Shown piece after piece: positions 63,393 to 64,000 of a DNA stretch of 64,000 nucleotides; positions within the stretch are counted from its first letter, which is position 1, and every line of letters begins with the position of its first letter. Source of the stretch: Rhodoferax sp. Its GTDB lineage: Bacteria > Pseudomonadota > Gammaproteobacteria > Burkholderiales > Burkholderiaceae_C. Location: the NCBI RefSeq assembly GCF_023700745.1, contig NZ_JAMPYG010000012.1, positions 1-64,000 on the forward strand. Direction: 5' to 3'. The position numbers were made by a program, and so were the translations under genes. The notes beneath the pieces are model-generated. The model was not told where the DNA came from. It worked only from the letters and a program-made list of their open reading frames with translations, and ran no database searches.

Positions 63393-63776
63393 TCAAACGG
63401 ATGAAGTGATAAAAAAGGTGACTGTCTTGATGCCCGCCAGGGTCAGCAGCAGCGAGCCAAAGAGATGCAGCGCTGCTGTGCCAAAACCCAGCCAATAGCG
63501 TTGTTGCCCCAACATGCCGACCACTTCAGCCGAATAGCTGGAGAAGGTGGTGAGTGCGCCCAGAAATCCCGTCACGATAGCCAAGCGCCAGGCCGGGTCG
63601 ATATGCGGCAGGGCCTGAAACACGGCCACTGCCACCCCGATCAAATAGCCGCCAATCAGGTTGGCTGCAAGCGTCCCCATGGGAATCAACGCCCCCGGGT
63701 TAAGCCACAAGCCCAATCCCCAGCGCGCCAGCGCGCCCAGGCAGGCGCCAATACAAATTGCCAGCACGGACAGCAT
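63393..63776 (-). CDS. crcB: Fluoride exporter CrcB/Fluc
   Basis: Small four-helix membrane protein of 127 residues that exports fluoride as a dual-topology dimer. GACLGALARWGLGLWLN near the start, MGTLAANLIGGYLIG (near 33) and the hallmark TGFLGALTTFSSYSAEV (near 69) identify the family. It converges on the AOR operon and starts 15 bases after the gene at 63792. No fluoride riboswitch is recognised in the short upstream gap. Confidence 0.93.
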   Translation of the reverse strand: MLSVLAICIGACLGALARWGLGLWLNPGALIPMGTLAANLIGGYLIGVAVAVFQALPHIDPAWRLAIVTGFLGALTTFSSYSAEVVGMLGQQRYWLGFGTAALHLFGSLLLTLAGIKTVTFFITSSV

Positions 63777-63791
63777 GCGCAGAAGTCGGGT

Positions 63792-64000
63792 TTATTTTTT
63801 GGCAGCCGGCGCGGCCTTGAAGGCGGCGCCGTTCACCGTCACGCCTTCGACAGAAAACTGGGCCGCCTTGACATCGCCAATGCCCTGCACCCGGGAAATG
63901 AAGTCGTTCCAGTCCTTGAAGACGGCCTTTTTGCGCTCAGCAAGGATTTTGCTGGAGGTGCCCGGACCGATGCCCTTGATACTGTCGAGCTCGGCCTCGG
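63792..64000 (-). CDS. ComEA-type helix-hairpin-helix protein, partial
   Basis: The 5' end lies beyond the window. The visible 69 codons (minus strand) read EAELDSIKGIGPGTSSKILAERK, then a second hairpin segment VQGIGDVKAAQFSVEGV, ending APAAKK. These are two helix-hairpin-helix motifs as in ComEA DNA receptors for competence. Whether a signal peptide is present cannot be seen. Together with ligE at the left end it is consistent with DNA uptake, but the two are 61 kb apart. Confidence 0.72.
   Translation of the reverse strand, partial: EAELDSIKGIGPGTSSKILAERKKAVFKDWNDFISRVQGIGDVKAAQFSVEGVTVNGAAFKAAPAAKK

Overview
The window looks like chromosomal DNA of a GC-rich, metabolically versatile betaproteobacterium. 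A Rhodoferax-like member of the Comamonadaceae is my inference. It rests on the polA/DUF2782/thrB/BPSS1780 neighbourhood, the ornithine-lipid genes, tandem TRAP binding proteins, two-component systems with a multiheme cytochrome, a tungsten aldehyde oxidoreductase operon, and dispersed palindromic repeats ending in GGGTCAGAGC or CATTGCGAG. No rRNA, CRISPR array, integrase or transposase was seen.

Layout. 0-4 kb: HNH nuclease, exported ATP-dependent DNA ligase (LigE type), greB, BON lipoprotein, HpaI-type aldolase, a tiny membrane ORF and tRNA-Lys(CTT). 4-7.2 kb: an AT-richer accessory stretch (DUF3095 protein, a probable gene remnant, SRPBCC protein, ankyrin protein). 7-17.8 kb: housekeeping genes guaC, uvrD, olsB/olsA (convergent), BPSS1780 membrane protein, thrB, DUF2782 and polA. 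17.8-25 kb: a fused indolepyruvate ferredoxin oxidoreductase behind branched-chain 2-oxoacid dehydrogenase E1alpha/E1beta/E2. 25-32.6 kb: dienelactone hydrolase, rhodanese, EamA exporter, Rieske oxygenase, then xseB-ispA-dxs. 32.7-37.7 kb: two tandem Tat-type TRAP binding proteins facing a dctQM pair. 37.9-41.4 kb: a ModE-like/PBP regulator divergent from the tungstate importer tupBCA. 41.5-49.5 kb: azlCD, a histidine phosphatase overlapping a 1685-residue hybrid kinase, and an HD-GYP response regulator. 49.6-53.3 kb: modABC and a GAF/Fis regulator without an AAA+ domain. 53.4-63.4 kb: a sensor kinase plus NtrC-type regulator, a multiheme lipoprotein cytochrome with a textbook sigma-54 promoter, and aorABCD with a small companion gene. 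The right end carries crcB and a truncated ComEA-type gene.

How it fits together. The last 25 kb can be read as a tungsten/molybdenum aldehyde-oxidation module: tungstate and molybdate import, a pterin-cofactor AOR with ferredoxin-like and FAD/NAD subunits, a MoaD-like protein, and a two-component/sigma-54 switch beside a periplasmic multiheme cytochrome. The 2-oxoacid dehydrogenase, indolepyruvate oxidoreductase and AOR would together suit amino-acid or aromatic-acid catabolism through oxoacids and aldehydes.

The least expected observations are palindromic repeats inserted in frame into interdomain linkers of two housekeeping proteins (DNA polymerase I and the dehydrogenase E2), and the perfect sigma-54 promoter with nearby TGAC/GTCA dyads immediately downstream of an NtrC-type regulator.
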